Assembly (NCBI GenBank): GCA_963920665.1
Contig: OY987268.1
Coordinates: 9,302,501 to 9,366,500, forward strand
DNA length: 64,000 nucleotides
Source of the DNA: Straminergon stramineum
Lineage: Eukaryota > Streptophyta > Bryopsida > Hypnales > Calliergonaceae
Direction: 5' to 3'
Shown here: positions 22,291 through 34,569 of the stretch, piece after piece
Layout: the number at the start of each line of letters is the position of its first letter
Numbering within the stretch: position 1 is the stretch's first letter
The notes under the pieces: generated by a model
What the model saw: the letters and a program-made list of their open reading frames with translations, nothing else
Told to the model about the DNA's origin: nothing
The model's database searches: none
Translations under genes and position numbers: made by a program

Positions 22291-25200
22291 TGCTTGTTGT
22301 AAGCCCTCAAATAACACATAACCAACTTCTAGTATGATAAAAAGAAGTCACTCAAGCTAATAGTGCCCAAAATAAGAAATCAACACTTCTAAAAATATAA
22401 GTGAGGAATGCTTAGTTTGTCATAATGCAATGTTCTTTACAACCTTAGATGGCTTATGTAACACACCCCATCCAAGCATTTCGTGCCAACACACCTTCCT
22501 AGCTCTTTGCATGCTTGAATTGCATCTATGATTTTTGACCTCATCAAACCACTTCCACAGAAAACATCACATATGCAACCTATGTGTAAGAACACATGGT
22601 TGATTACATGCATGCACACACCTCATTTAGTCCAAAAATAGAATGCCAAATGATATAGGCGAATTCCTTACAACATAATCATTGCATTCAAATTAAGAGC
22701 AACGTTTTTTCAACAACAATAGTGCTCAATTTTTTTTGGAATTATTGTTGTACCCAATTGTACAAGTGTATTGCTTTTGTAATTTTACAACTACATTGAA
22801 TAAATTGATTGCTTTTGCAAATTTAAAACTAGAAGGGATATATTTTGATTCAAATTTTTTTGACAACACTTGAAATTAACATTTTGATTCTTAAGAAAAT
22901 TTATCCCAAAAGTTATGGAATATCCAACTTCTATAGTCCAAAAGAAAATGCATGAATCAAGATGTATAAAACAACAATTAGAATGTGTCTAATGCAACAC
23001 AATACATGTCTGAATCAATAAAACTATGTTATAAAATGTCCAAAAGTAATTTGAGGCAACAAAATATATTGATTTAGATGATGTTTTCTACTAGTGGGAT
23101 CCATTTGGTAACTAATTCACTTTTTATTTAAGATTGCATTTGAATTCAATTTCAACTATAGGTTCAACTACCATCTTTGGAATGCCAACAAGGAATGATA
23201 GCATACAATCTAACAAAATTGGCTTGCCTTCTTTCTAAATTGAGGTTTAGATCCCATCCTTGCACAAAGAAGGGATCAAAAGTTTCTTTGCACCACTCAA
23301 GGTGCAAACTCTTTTGAATTTCTTCACATCATGTGCAGTGCAAATTCTTTATAGTTGAATCTTGGAGTTGCAAAGATGGGACATTAACCTCGATTTTCAG
23401 AGGAGCTACATAAATATGATTAGATTACATGCAATTGCACTTTTTTTCATATGGAAATAATTCAAAGAATCTCGTTGTTTTTCATATTGAATAAGGGCAA
23501 CTACAAATTATAGTACAAGATGAATGCATGAAACACTTATATTTTACAATTTGTTGCATTAGGGATTAAATAGGGGATGTAAGAGTTTGAAACACAATAA
23601 ATATAAGAAAATATACATAACTAAATAAAACATTACAAATACTTCATTACCAAAAATTTAGTTCTAATATAAATTCTCCTTCAAAAGTTAAGTACAAAGT
23701 AATGATTGAATTTTCTCAAGATATTAGATACTTTAATGTTTAAGTTGATAAAAAAATTTGGAATCATTTATAAAAATTAAACAAAAACACATTTTGTTTA
23801 AGAGCTTGCTAAAGATGAGATGCCACAATAGAAAAGATGAAAGTTTGTTTTTAGAAGTCTAAAATGAGCAAGTAGAAAACTTTGTGAAATTCATCAATTT
23901 TAATTTCCATGCATACAAAAAATGTAGGCCTTCTTTGGAAAAATACTCTCTAACACTAACCTCTAAATTTATAATTTTGGATACTCTATTTTTCCTTTTA
24001 AACACAAAAAACTTAAGTGTGACAAAGTAGCAATTTTAGATCTGAAATAGAATATAATTTTAAAAACTCTAGCTAGAAATATATCATACACTTTTACTAT
24101 AAACTTTGGCTCTATGGACTCATTATTTTAAAATTACAATGTATTTTTATGACATTTTAGAAGCACAAAGGGTGATGCCAAAATAATACAAGTATTTCAT
24201 GCTTTTATCCTACACCAATTCCCTTCTTGACATTAATAATTCAAGATCCTCATCAAAGAGCTTTGATAAATCTCATCTCATACCTTGTATAACATATATA
24301 TTTACAATTACAAAAAGTAAAATTGTTCTCTTTGAAAATTCTTAAAAATTCATTTAAAATTTTGGAAATCAATGTGAAATAGAAAAATGTAAAAAATAAA
24401 CAAAATAGAGTTTTTCTTGTGATTCTAATGAACTTGACAAGAATTTTAAAAGTCATTTCCATTGTTATGGATGAAATTTTAAATTTAGCAATGTAATGCA
24501 CTATGACAACATTATTTTTTGAAGAGTTTATGTAGTCTCTCAAGAATGATAATTTGATACTATGATACATAAGATCTAGTGGTTACAAACACTGATATAT
24601 AAATACTTCATTGAAGGTCATAGACAACACCAAACAACATTAAACAACAATTTTTTTCATTCAACAAAATAATCCTCTCATATTAGTTTGGTGGGTAGAA
24701 AATAAAAATTATCTCGTTGCTACTTGTTTTAATAAATGTTTGTAATATTTTTATTAGAAATTAACATCAATTATTCAATATCTACTTCTCTTTTATATCC
24801 CCTCTCTAGTTAAAATGAATTATATATAGTGAGAGAGTATATTGTACATCCCAATACATGCAATTTCATACTATTCATGGATTAATTTCATCTCACATAT
24901 ATCTTGGTCTTAATTTGATCAATTTGGAGACATGTAGAATAAATGTGCCATTTAGTGCACACATCCAAAAATTGGACAACAACCATTGCCATTTATTAAA
25001 CAGTAACTACGCAATTCAACTATCAATTCAATTGTGATGGGAACAAAATTTTGTATCACTCACCCATGACCTCACAACATACAGCTAAGGGTTGCAAGAA
25101 ATTTTTAAACTAGATTTAAGCTTCATCACCTTTAAATTAGAATAAAATTTATAAGAAAAAATCTTTTTGAATTCTATTTTTAGAAGGTGAATTTGAATAT

Positions 25201-28084
25201 GAAATTTAGTAATCATACTAAATTTCAAAATATGAAAGTCTCTATATCTATGTGGAGAAGGATTTGAATTTTGTCTATGTGGTGATTGGGTTTGCCATTT
25301 ACAGCATAGACAAAGTTTATTCTAGTTTTATGGTATGCAAATTGATGACTATATTCTCATACTGTGTAGCATTTAGCACAATCTACAAGGAGGGAGGGTA
25401 GGAATTGACGAGACTACTTAGGTTATCGATGAGAGATTGTAGAAAAGAATCTCTCCATTCAATCATGTATTCAAATTGTTAAAATAACAATCATGCCTCG
25501 AAACATGATTGTTTACATGAGATTCGAGAATGACCATGCAATCCATAGTATAATCATCACTTAGGAAATTGATCATTTGAAAAACCAAGTAGCAATATTA
25601 GTTATCAAGATGTTGAATTCAATACATCCTAAGGAATTGAACCAAAAATTGAGAGAAAGAACAGGTTGAAAGAAATTTCAATGCTAGGGTTGCGATACCA
25701 TATGTAGAAAGTTTTAACCACAAAAACTATATTGAAGACAAAAAATAGTCACAAGTGTAGAAAAAAAGAGTTTGTTGAATTGCTTGATGAGCTTTGATTG
25801 ATCATTTATACAAGAAGTGTGGTGGAGATGCTCCTTACCTATGCCCATGCAAGCGAATAAACAAAAAGTGTATTAGTTTATGTGCATGAGGTGCCTTCAT
25901 AGCATTCCTAGTTGTTATTCTTGTCACCAATTTCAAGCAAAAAATAAAAGCAAGCCAATGCAAGCATGATCTTTGAAACAAATTAAAGATCGTTTCATGC
26001 AACTAAATTAATACACTATTGTATTAAAACCTCTTCCTTGAAGTTGTCTAAGGGAGTTCCGAGATGTTACGATGAAGCCATTGCACTAAGCGCAAATTAC
26101 GTAAGCATTGTTTTAGAGGTAGCAGTAGTATGCAAATGTCTAGCTACAAAGTCTTATCATATAGTGGGACACCCCACCATGAGGGCCTCCCATTGTGTGA
26201 GGGCCCTACCTCAAATGCCCAAGTTGAGTTCTAGGCTTATTGTAGTATAATTTTCGCTCGTAGATACCAATTGAGATAAATATTACATTCCTAGAAAGCT
26301 AATAAGATTTTTCTATCTTATGTGAAAGTTTCAAAAAGTTTTACAAAAAATTGAGATCATAGGAATCTACCTAAATTCATTTTGTCCCTATACAAGACAA
26401 TGGGACTTTAGGGGTTAATTTTTAGTGAGGGAGAATTAATATTGATAATCTTGCAAGGAAATTAAGTCCTTTAGATAATTTCAAGAAAGACTTAATAATG
26501 GGAAAAAAAATTTCATTTAGTTTTTTTTGGAGGCATTGTTTGACCCAATTTCACTAAAAGGTATTGAAATAATGCCTTGTCATATTTTTTACTTTCCTAC
26601 ATATGAAAATGGCAAATCTGCAAATCAAATGTATTAAAATTTCTTTCCTATTCTCTTTAATTGAATTTTAGCCCCCCCAAATGATCATTTTTGAATTTGA
26701 AACCAATTAATGAATTGAAACTTTGGAAAACTGCTAATGTCCAAAATTTGATTACAATTTGAACTTCAGTCTTATAAATATAGTAGGGTAATTGAAAAAA
26801 AAACCCTACCCTATTCTTGTCCCTTTCTCCTTAGATGGATGATTTTTTGCTCATAACTTTTGCATTTTTTGTCAGTTTGGTGTGAAATTTAGAATGAAGG
26901 TACATACAATAGTTTCAAACATTGAATAATGTTTTCAAATGTTTTCAAACTAGTTTAGTATTTTTAACCTACCCCCAATTGGATGTCTACCTTGGTCATT
27001 TGGGGGAGGGAGGGTAGTTCTATTTTTGAACTAAAATGTGAATTTAAAGCCACAAATTGGACATGTTGGAGGTCTACTAACATTACAAGGACTAACAATG
27101 AGTTTTTATGAAAATAGCAACATGTCGGTTGCACATATGGAGGCAATGTAACCTTCCTTTGAGTAAAGACTATGAAGAGGGAAAAATTTCCTACATGAAT
27201 TCTTTGGTGCAATGTGAGCGCAATCTTCTCTAGCAAAATGATTCTTTTATGGAAATTTTATGATTTTTTTGAATTATTCAAAATGAAAAGGTCCATAAAT
27301 CCCTTTTCTACTATTTTTTTTCTTCTAATGGCTTTTGTAGTACCATGCAACAATCTATAGTACTATATAGTATTGAATCAATGATTTAGATTTACAAGGG
27401 TGTTGCTAACACATAGTATTGGTAGTACTACATAGTATTGTCAATCCTATGGCCCCAAACTAGGTTTTGAGCCAAAAACATGAAGTGATTCTTGCAATTA
27501 TCCAATGCTTCCGCTTTGTTGTTTAAGGGTTAAGTGTGTTTCTAGTTCATGGTGGAGGAAATTCTCTCATTGAAATATTATTAAATTTTAAAAAAAAAAG
27601 ATGCTAAAAAAACATATCACTAGAGATGCTTTTGTAGTGTGTTTTGATAACTCCCACCTCTTTGCTCTTGATTTGAAATTTAGGCATGAAAATAATCTTT
27701 TTTATATTTGAGTTCAACTAATGAAATGAAGCCAGCTTGACCTAGTATCTACTCCATTTTGAAAATTTGAAAAACACTTTATTGCAATTTGAACATTGGG
27801 CATATACTGCAACATTGAACATTGGGTCTGTTGATTTTTCTAATTTTAGATTGGCATGAAACTTTGTTTCACACCATGACATGCTACACTATAATATATG
27901 CCAATGTAAAAGATTTCAGATCTTTTAAGTATCCACTTAAAAAATTCCCAGTATTTTCAATATTTCATGAACAAAACTGAAGATTTTAGGATTTCTAGCA
28001 AACATGCGATTGCATCTTTGAAAAAAATAAAATAAAATAACTTCTCAATATAAGAAAAACTGGAGGTCTGGAGCATACAAAACA
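22291..28084. other. long AT-rich intergenic stretch
   Basis: No supported gene or element over almost 6 kb. Open frames at 24253-24570, 26038-26250 and 26964-27236 show no domain, no splice context and intergenic composition. The motif TTTAGGGGTTAA or its close variant occurs at about 26409 and 27524 and may mark ends of worn TTAA-type elements. Confidence 0.45.
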
Positions 28085-28351
28085 ATGAATTTTCAGGTTT
28101 TTTCATGCTCACATACGGTCTATCCTTTAAGGGCCAACAATGTAGACATACGCAAACGTTTCAGAGTTTTTAGAACTGCGTCGTTTCAAAAGGTCAAGAG
28201 GCAAATGTGTCTCAACTCGGCAGTTCACTTGGTGCTCAAGAGACCTGCTGCGAAATTCTACCAACAAATCTTCCGTTCAAGGTCACAAGCAAAGCAGTTT
28301 TTCCCTTCTGACAATCAATCTGAAAATGAGAAGAAATTCCTCGGTCAGTAG
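28085..28351 (+). CDS. unrecognised small ORF upstream of the third basic gene
   Basis: An 88-codon frame starts at an ATG in less AT-rich DNA and ends 75 bp before the next gene. It is moderately basic (KRFRVF, RSRSQAK) but has no recognisable domain. It could be a 5' exon or upstream ORF of the 28426 gene, or chance. Confidence 0.2.
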   Translation: MNFQVFSCSHTVYPLRANNVDIRKRFRVFRTASFQKVKRQMCLNSAVHLVLKRPAAKFYQQIFRSRSQAKQFFPSDNQSENEKKFLGQ

Positions 28352-28425
28352 AACGACCAACCTCATTCTGAGAAAGGGTGACAGTGACCTAACAACAAAG
28401 AATTTAGTTACTGTGGTCTGACGCG

Positions 28426-28704
28426 ATGCCGAGGAAATCGTCACGAGTAGGATCAAAACGGAAACGGAAGACGAGGGCGGGGGCGAGGAAGCGGACGAAA
28501 GTTGAAAAGGAAACGGGCAAGCGACCTCGGAAGAAAGCAGAGAAGACGCCACCGCCTCCACGACAGGTAAAGAAGTACCGGTCAAAGGAACGGACAAGGA
28601 AATACACAGACGATGACGAGGGTGAGAAAAGAATAGTCGATAAGCGCCCTTTGAAGGAAGACTACGATGAGCAAACCGATGGCGTCGAGTCACAAGATTG
28701 CTGA
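28426..28704 (+). CDS. small Lys/Arg-rich nuclear protein, third of the protamine-like set; possibly truncated
   Basis: Ninety-two residues from ATG to TGA. The first 50 are strongly basic (MPRKSSRVGSKRKRKTRAG, then ARKRTKVEKETGKRPRKK). A PPPP turn and further basic clusters follow, then an acidic stretch (YTDDDEGE, DEQTDGVESQDC). The layout, basic head and acidic tail, matches the proteins at 18505-19203 and 19828-20361, but codon use is richer in GC. The same frame stays open after the TGA for 31 more codons with protein-like, Ser/Pro/Thr-rich content to a TGA at 28798. The stop may therefore be a recent truncation or a readthrough site. It lies convergent to NDRG. Confidence 0.6.
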   Translation: MPRKSSRVGSKRKRKTRAGARKRTKVEKETGKRPRKKAEKTPPPPRQVKKYRSKERTRKYTDDDEGEKRIVDKRPLKEDYDEQTDGVESQDC

Positions 28705-28800
28705 TCGTCTCCTACTGAAGATGCTTCGCCGCAAACTAAGGGGAAAGCTGATCACAATCAGCCGAGCGCCAGTCCCGCAACATCGGTACAATGGCAGTGA

Positions 28801-29132
28801 AAACAACCGTGTCAACTTACAGCACAATTTATAGAATTAATCTAGCAAGCAAAGAATGAGAGGAAGTTCTAAAATGATGAGAGAGGGAGAGAGTATATTG
28901 ATAGCTGAAGATGTGACAGTATGGTACAGGACCTCTTTATTCAAAAAATGGTGGCTCAATAAGTTGCCGAAACAGTGCTAGTTTGAAGTCGCCACTGATA
29001 AGGGAACTTGCAGACCTTAGTCACTGAGTAGTAGTCATAAATGGGTGTTTAATTTTATACTAAGTAACATGGATCAATACAGACCCTCGTCAAAGAATTA
29101 CTCACAGATTTGATAAAATTACTTGACTGTCC
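28801..29132. other. spacer between convergent genes
   Basis: Probably the 3' UTRs of the two convergent genes. Nothing specific is seen. Confidence 0.4.
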
Positions 29133-31972
29133 TCACGCGGAGACGGCGACGCGAGTCTTGATTGGCTTCAAATTCAAACCCAGGCTCTCGGATGAAAGTA
29201 GCTCAGGAGACACACATGGCGGACTGAGAGGGCTCGTGGGTGACGAGAGCGACAACGGGCGTTTGTAAAAATTATAGAACATCAGAAACAGCTCGATTGG
29301 TACTATCATGGACTGGGGTTGTTCCTCCGTTACCAGTGAACCGCATGCTTGTACCTGTGTCAACTATTGTTAATTAATTAACAAAAATAAATAGTCAAAT
29401 CTCAGTTGTATTCGGAAAGTCGCGAAAAGATTCGTAAAAGAGATGCATAGGATTACCTCAATTAACGCTTGGTACCGTTGATTCATCGCAGTGCTCATAT
29501 GTACAGATTCACAGTGAAATGGAGAATTCTCGCCAACTACTATCAAAGTACGACATTTCAACTTCATGAGGCTTTCAGTAAGATCATCCCTCCTGCACAA
29601 ATCAAAGGTACATTAGAACTGATTCCATTTCCATGACAGGGTATATATATATATATATATTTTTTTTTTTGCCAACTGCTATGACGTAAGATCAAATCGC
29701 GGGAATGAACGTACTGGTTAATAGCTTGGATATATCGCATCATATTTCTGCTCGGGTGGTCATCCAAATGCTGCAAAAGGATTAATGATAATTGCGTCAG
29801 AATCGCAGTTGAAGTGTGAAATACCCACCAAAGCGATGTCCGGCAAATCAGTCACAGTATCCATGTACAAGATTGGTGATGCGAACAAAGAGAAAATGGC
29901 GAACTACGTTTTAAATTCGTGGCAGCAACTGAAAAGCGAGGAGGCAATTAGTAAGAAATTAAATAGATTCAACAAGGTAAATTAATGAGTATAGTTTGTG
30001 AGAGCAGATGTACTTTGCGGTAGTTCATGAGAACCTCAGCGCCCATGGGTGAAGATCGCACTTCCTGACTGAAATATCGCTGCAGCAGAGCATCCTTTAC
30101 AAAATTCGTAGCACCACAATAGTAGAGAATATTTACGATTGCCTGCGAACACACAATTGGTATATAAGAACATTTCTCAGAACGAATTAAATTGCACGAC
30201 TGGAGATGATCTAGTCACGTAGAGACTCGGGGAATCTCTAATATGTGTAGGGAAATTTTACACTTCATGAAAATTACTCAAATTACTAACCTTATTATAT
30301 ATCCATTCCGACCATGTTGGCTTTCGACAAATTGGTGAAACCAGGATGAGACCAATGGCACGCTCTCGGTACTTGATCTGCAAAAATGGGAGTCCGCAAT
30401 GAATTTGATAGTAAAGAGCTGTATAAATGACTAACTTCAAGTAATAACTCTTGAAAAACTCCATCAAGAATGGCTGTCACCAGACTCAGAACTAGTCAGG
30501 ATATGCTTCCATGTAAAAAAAATGATGACGTTTACATACCGCAAAAAGACTAAGGATGTAAGAGCCAGCACCAACGCCCAGGCCGATTATTTCATGCACG
30601 CTGTACAAAAGTCACAACAGGAGATTGCATAAGTAGCTTATCAAATACGGAAAGCATCACGTTTATTTCACATCTTCCGGTATGTTCACTCGGTTCAGAC
30701 TGGCGTTGGTCAGGGTCTAAGAAATGAATTCAGACACACCTTTCAAGTGGATTCACTTTGCTAACACTACTCCTAACTCCAAGTGAAGACATACTTTTCG
30801 ACAGGTACACTGAAAAGGTATTTGCAAGCGCAGACTGTTTAGACTGCATCAACGAACAATGACAAATAGAAAAACCCCAACACCCAACTCATGTCGGAGG
30901 ACGTTGGCCACAAGGCAATGTGCTCTACGAGTTTTCTTGGTGACCATACCATGCAGAATAACATAGACGTAAATGAGGAAAGGGCAAATAGTGTGCATAC
31001 TTAAAGTGGTCTAATACTTCTGCAACTTGGTCTGCTAAATCATCCACAGATAGGAACGGTTGATTGTTTGGAATCTCAGCTGCTCCATCCTGCAAATACA
31101 AACTCACTTTTCGGTCATAAATTCGTAACAGTGTAATAAACCCCATAGGGCGCTATCTATGTATGCCGAACATTTCTTTTACGCCCATGAAAACTCTGTA
31201 ACCCCATGTATATTTCCCGTCACCGTGCATGTAGAGAATAAGAAGAGTGAGACTGTTTTATCATCGAACACTAGAAAGAGATAAGTGTTGCCGAACCAAC
31301 CTGATGGCCAGGTGGGTCTATATGATAAATGCAGAAATTGTGGAATAGGACAGACGCAGTCTCGGGGCATGAAAAAAGTCCTTCAAAGCATGCAAGATCT
31401 GTCACATCAACATTAGCAATAAGATCTTAGCATTCACAGTCAATTTAGAAAAAAGTATACTAAAGTACCCATACACTAAAAAATTTGCAATACTTGAAGC
31501 AACTAGTGAAGAAGTGCATGCAAAATGGCAAAGAACTCACAATTTAGACCCACATCTGGGTAGGTTACAAGGGAAGGCTTCGTTTGGTCTCCACATACAA
31601 GAACAGAAACTGGCCCCTGAGTTGTCACAACTTCGTGTCTCTGTTCAAGACAAGTGCGCTCAGTATCAGAAGAAGAGCTCCAGATGCTTACAATTACCCT
31701 GCCTAGACAGACATGCAGCTACTAAGGGCCCTAGCAAGAGATAAAATCTGATTAAAAGGAACCGACTCTTTGTGTCGTACTTCCTTGTTCAACCACATTG
31801 TCATTACTAGAGCACATTCAAATCGTTGATTGCGACTCTAAGTCGAGAAAGCAACAAAGGACTTCAACACGAAGAAAAGTATGCATGAACAAGAACATAT
31901 AGCAAGACGCACCTCTCCTCCCCAGGCATCGAGCTCCATTTCCAAGTTAATAACGACATCATCTTGCGCCAT
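29133..31972 (-). CDS. NDRG/NDL-type alpha/beta-hydrolase-fold protein, 10 exons
   Basis: Joining 31972-31913, 31640-31541, 31398-31301, 31089-31001, 30600-30540, 30377-30291, 30142-30014, 29770-29715, 29592-29457 and 29354-29133 gives 345 residues with every junction in phase. Landmarks of the plant NDRG/NDL (SF21) family appear in order: [91 protein letters not shown] and [13 protein letters not shown]. The nucleophile elbow is GVGAG (near residue 124-128), without the catalytic Ser, as in the family, so it should be non-enzymatic. Arabidopsis NDL proteins bind the G-protein beta subunit AGB1 and affect auxin transport. The start ATGGC at 31972 opens a conserved [10 protein letters not shown] block. 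The gene looks intact. Confidence 0.95.
29642..29660. repeat. TA microsatellite with T tract in an NDRG intron
   Basis: A (TA)n run followed directly by eleven T residues, inside the intron between NDRG exons 8 and 9. Confidence 0.85.
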
Positions 31973-33349
31973 CTGATCATACAGATTCTTTGAAAGATTT
32001 GAGTGTCAGCATCTATTTATTGCAAATTCGGTGATTTCCGATCCACCCTGACTGATAATTCAGAATAATACTTGCTGGAACATCAATGCGAACACAAAAT
32101 CCAGCGCTCATGCACTTCCGCTCCCCGTAATCTTGCCTCCATCCATGTCTTACTTCCTCAATACTCTGCAAAGATAAACCCCTCTCATTATGATTCACCC
32201 AGATGCTCTGGAGCTAGAGAAACAATAAGATGTGTGAGCAAAGACCCTCGTCACAAGGACGGGGCGTTGTTCGTTTGTGAACGACCAGGACGACTTCCTA
32301 GGATAGAAGGTCCTGCTCTAAGACAACAAAATTTATTCGATAGAAATCTCGCCGTAGTCACGATGGCCTAAACGACACTACAGAGACTGTTTGACAGTCC
32401 CTCTGCCCAGGATCCAGGTGTACAATCTCCTGACACCCCAATATTATTTTTATCTAGAATAATTTGGCTACCAGCTGGTTCCTACTGGTACACCTAACAA
32501 ATCATTACACGGAACCTGCATATTTATCCATACACACCTCTGACGAAACTCTACCGAAGTTTCTGATGCGGCTAAACCCCTTGTTGCTGAGTAAAACACA
32601 CCTTGAAATCACCGAACTCCTTGAATAGTTTTTCGTCCATCAACGTTGTTAAAACTAGGCTACGCGTATTATCTATCACTCCAGGCGACAAACATAACCC
32701 CCGACTACAGGTCAAGTTTCAGAAAGGTTCAGATAAACTACTAGTTACAAGATGTGAGAAAATTTCAGAGATTGGAGAGTGACATACTCCTCCACCTTCA
32801 CTTCTGACCCAACAGTGCGCGGAGAAATTTGTATTTCATCAGACCGTAAAATACTGAATACACCTAATATCCAAATTCTCCACAAACGCTTGGAACTCAG
32901 TGAGTGAAAAACCGCAAACTACCGAGAGACGCTCGCCCAACAAGAAGCGATTCAACAAGCTCGCCATGTCGAAAAAACACAAAAGCGCTCACCAAGAGAT
33001 CATCATCCATTGGAAGCGCATTCAACTCCACTAGGCATGTACGATTGACAATACTGCGATTCGAAGTTCCAGAACAGGCGACATAGCCAAGAGAAAAGAG
33101 GCAGGATCCAGGGCAGAACGGAGGACAACAACAAATAATTGGCTACACACAACAGGCCAACAGTACTGCACAACGTTCGTACAGCTGCAAGGGTGGTGAG
33201 CTCACAGAAGACTCAAGACGAGAGCAGCCTCCAACTAGAAGTCACAGGGAGCCACAGGTAAAGCCCGAAAATAGGACGCCAAGAATAGGACGCTGAATTC
33301 CGAACTGCCGAACTACGATCCACAACAGAGGCAGGTAAAGCGCGGTCCC
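31973..33349 (-). other. 5' region of NDRG (UTR and promoter), no coding exon seen
   Basis: Base composition stays gene-like for more than 1 kb upstream of the ATG, so non-coding 5' exons are likely. I could not place their splice sites with confidence. Open frames here show no domain. Confidence 0.35.
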
Positions 33350-34210
33350 GAGAACCGGAGATCTTGGAACTCCGCCAAAAAAGCAGTACGCGGACGCGAT
33401 TAAATAGCTCCACCTCCAGAACACAGAAACCTCACAAGAACGAACTCAACGTCCACATCTCACATCCAGAAAAGGATTCCACAAAAAATGGCTTCGACAT
33501 GACACGATTCTGAACCTTAAAAATTCAACTCCAAATTGCAATTGCTAAATGCAGCCGAGAAGCAAGTCGGGACGCATCTAAAGAACAATAATACCAATCA
33601 GGTGTCAACACCAATCCATGGGCGAGATTATTGCCAATAAAAATTTTAAAAATCATCATAAAAAAACACAAATCTAAGTTTCGCATCACCGCCAAAGATA
33701 GCAAGACGCGGATACCATTAGATAACTCCACCTCCAAAACACAAAAAAACTCACAAGAATATTCTTGCAATTGAAGTCTCTTCGATTTCTGTCAAACAAA
33801 CAAAATAGACAAAAAATTCTCAAGAACGAACTCCACGTCCACACCTCAAATCCAAGAAGATTTCACAGGAAAAAAAAAATTAGTTCCGTATCCCACAATT
33901 CAAAACCTGAAAAATTCAAATCCAATTGCAATTCCTAAATGCAGGATGCACCTGAAGAGCTTCGACGCACAGTTACCAGCAAACATGAGCGATGTCTAAG
34001 ATTGCCAAAAACACCACACAAAAATTACCAGAATTCACAAATCTTAATTCCGCATCTCCAGATTGAAAACCCTGACGATTTAAATCCTATTGCGCTTACA
34101 ATTGACAAACACAAGTCGGGATGCAAGTCGGGATGCACAAGTGCAACAGGAGAGATCGAGAGAATATTTGCCAATTCAAGTCAGGTGTCTGACTTACTTC
34201 TTCTCATATA
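33350..34210 (+). repeat. degenerate tandem repeats upstream of NDRG
   Basis: CTCCACCTCC(A/G)(A/G)AACAC recurs at 33409 and 33726. CAAGAACGAACTC(A/C)ACGTCC recurs at 33434 and 33821. A TCCAATTGCAATT(G/C)CTAAATGCA-type block recurs near 33528 and 33915. AAGTCGGGA(C/T)GCA recurs near 33568, 34113 and 34125. The unit is about 320-390 bp with indels. Confidence 0.7.
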
Positions 34211-34379
34211 AGTTAAGCGTGGCGGTGCTAATACACGTAAAGACGGACGCTATTCGGATGCAATCGAAGCTGGCTGCCGCTATAAGATAGCGTGATGAGC
34301 TGCGTCAGACTCTGCAAAAGAAATTCCGGTGCGAGGCTGAGGGAGGGACTACCTTATTACTACTGACAATCTGCCTGCC

Positions 34380-34560
34380 TGCCACGCCTCAAGACCCCCC
34401 CACGCGCGCGGGCGGAGCCAGGGTGGGGTCCTGCATCCCCGGCCCGTGCCCGCGCCAGGACGGACTCTAGTCCCCCTTTTCCCTGGCTCCCCCCGCTGGC
34501 GGTCGTGGTCGTGGGTCCCACTTCTGCCGGTCGACGTGTCCCTCCGCTTTAACTGATTTG
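34380..34560. promoter_or_regulatory. GC-rich island upstream of NDRG
   Basis: This is one of the few strongly GC-rich stretches, with CCCCCCC, CGCGCGCGGGCGG and several GC boxes. It sits about 2.4 kb upstream of the NDRG start and close to the edge where AT-rich spacer begins. A promoter or island role is inferred from composition only. No TATA box or start site can be assigned. Confidence 0.35.
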
Positions 34561-34569
34561 CCGGCATTT

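Noticed and set aside
30602..31000. Extra NDRG exon around 30790-30835, between exons 4 and 5
   Set aside because: Joining exon 4 directly to exon 5 gives the family's exact spacing between HF and the GVGAG elbow. The extra piece would add residues with no counterpart.
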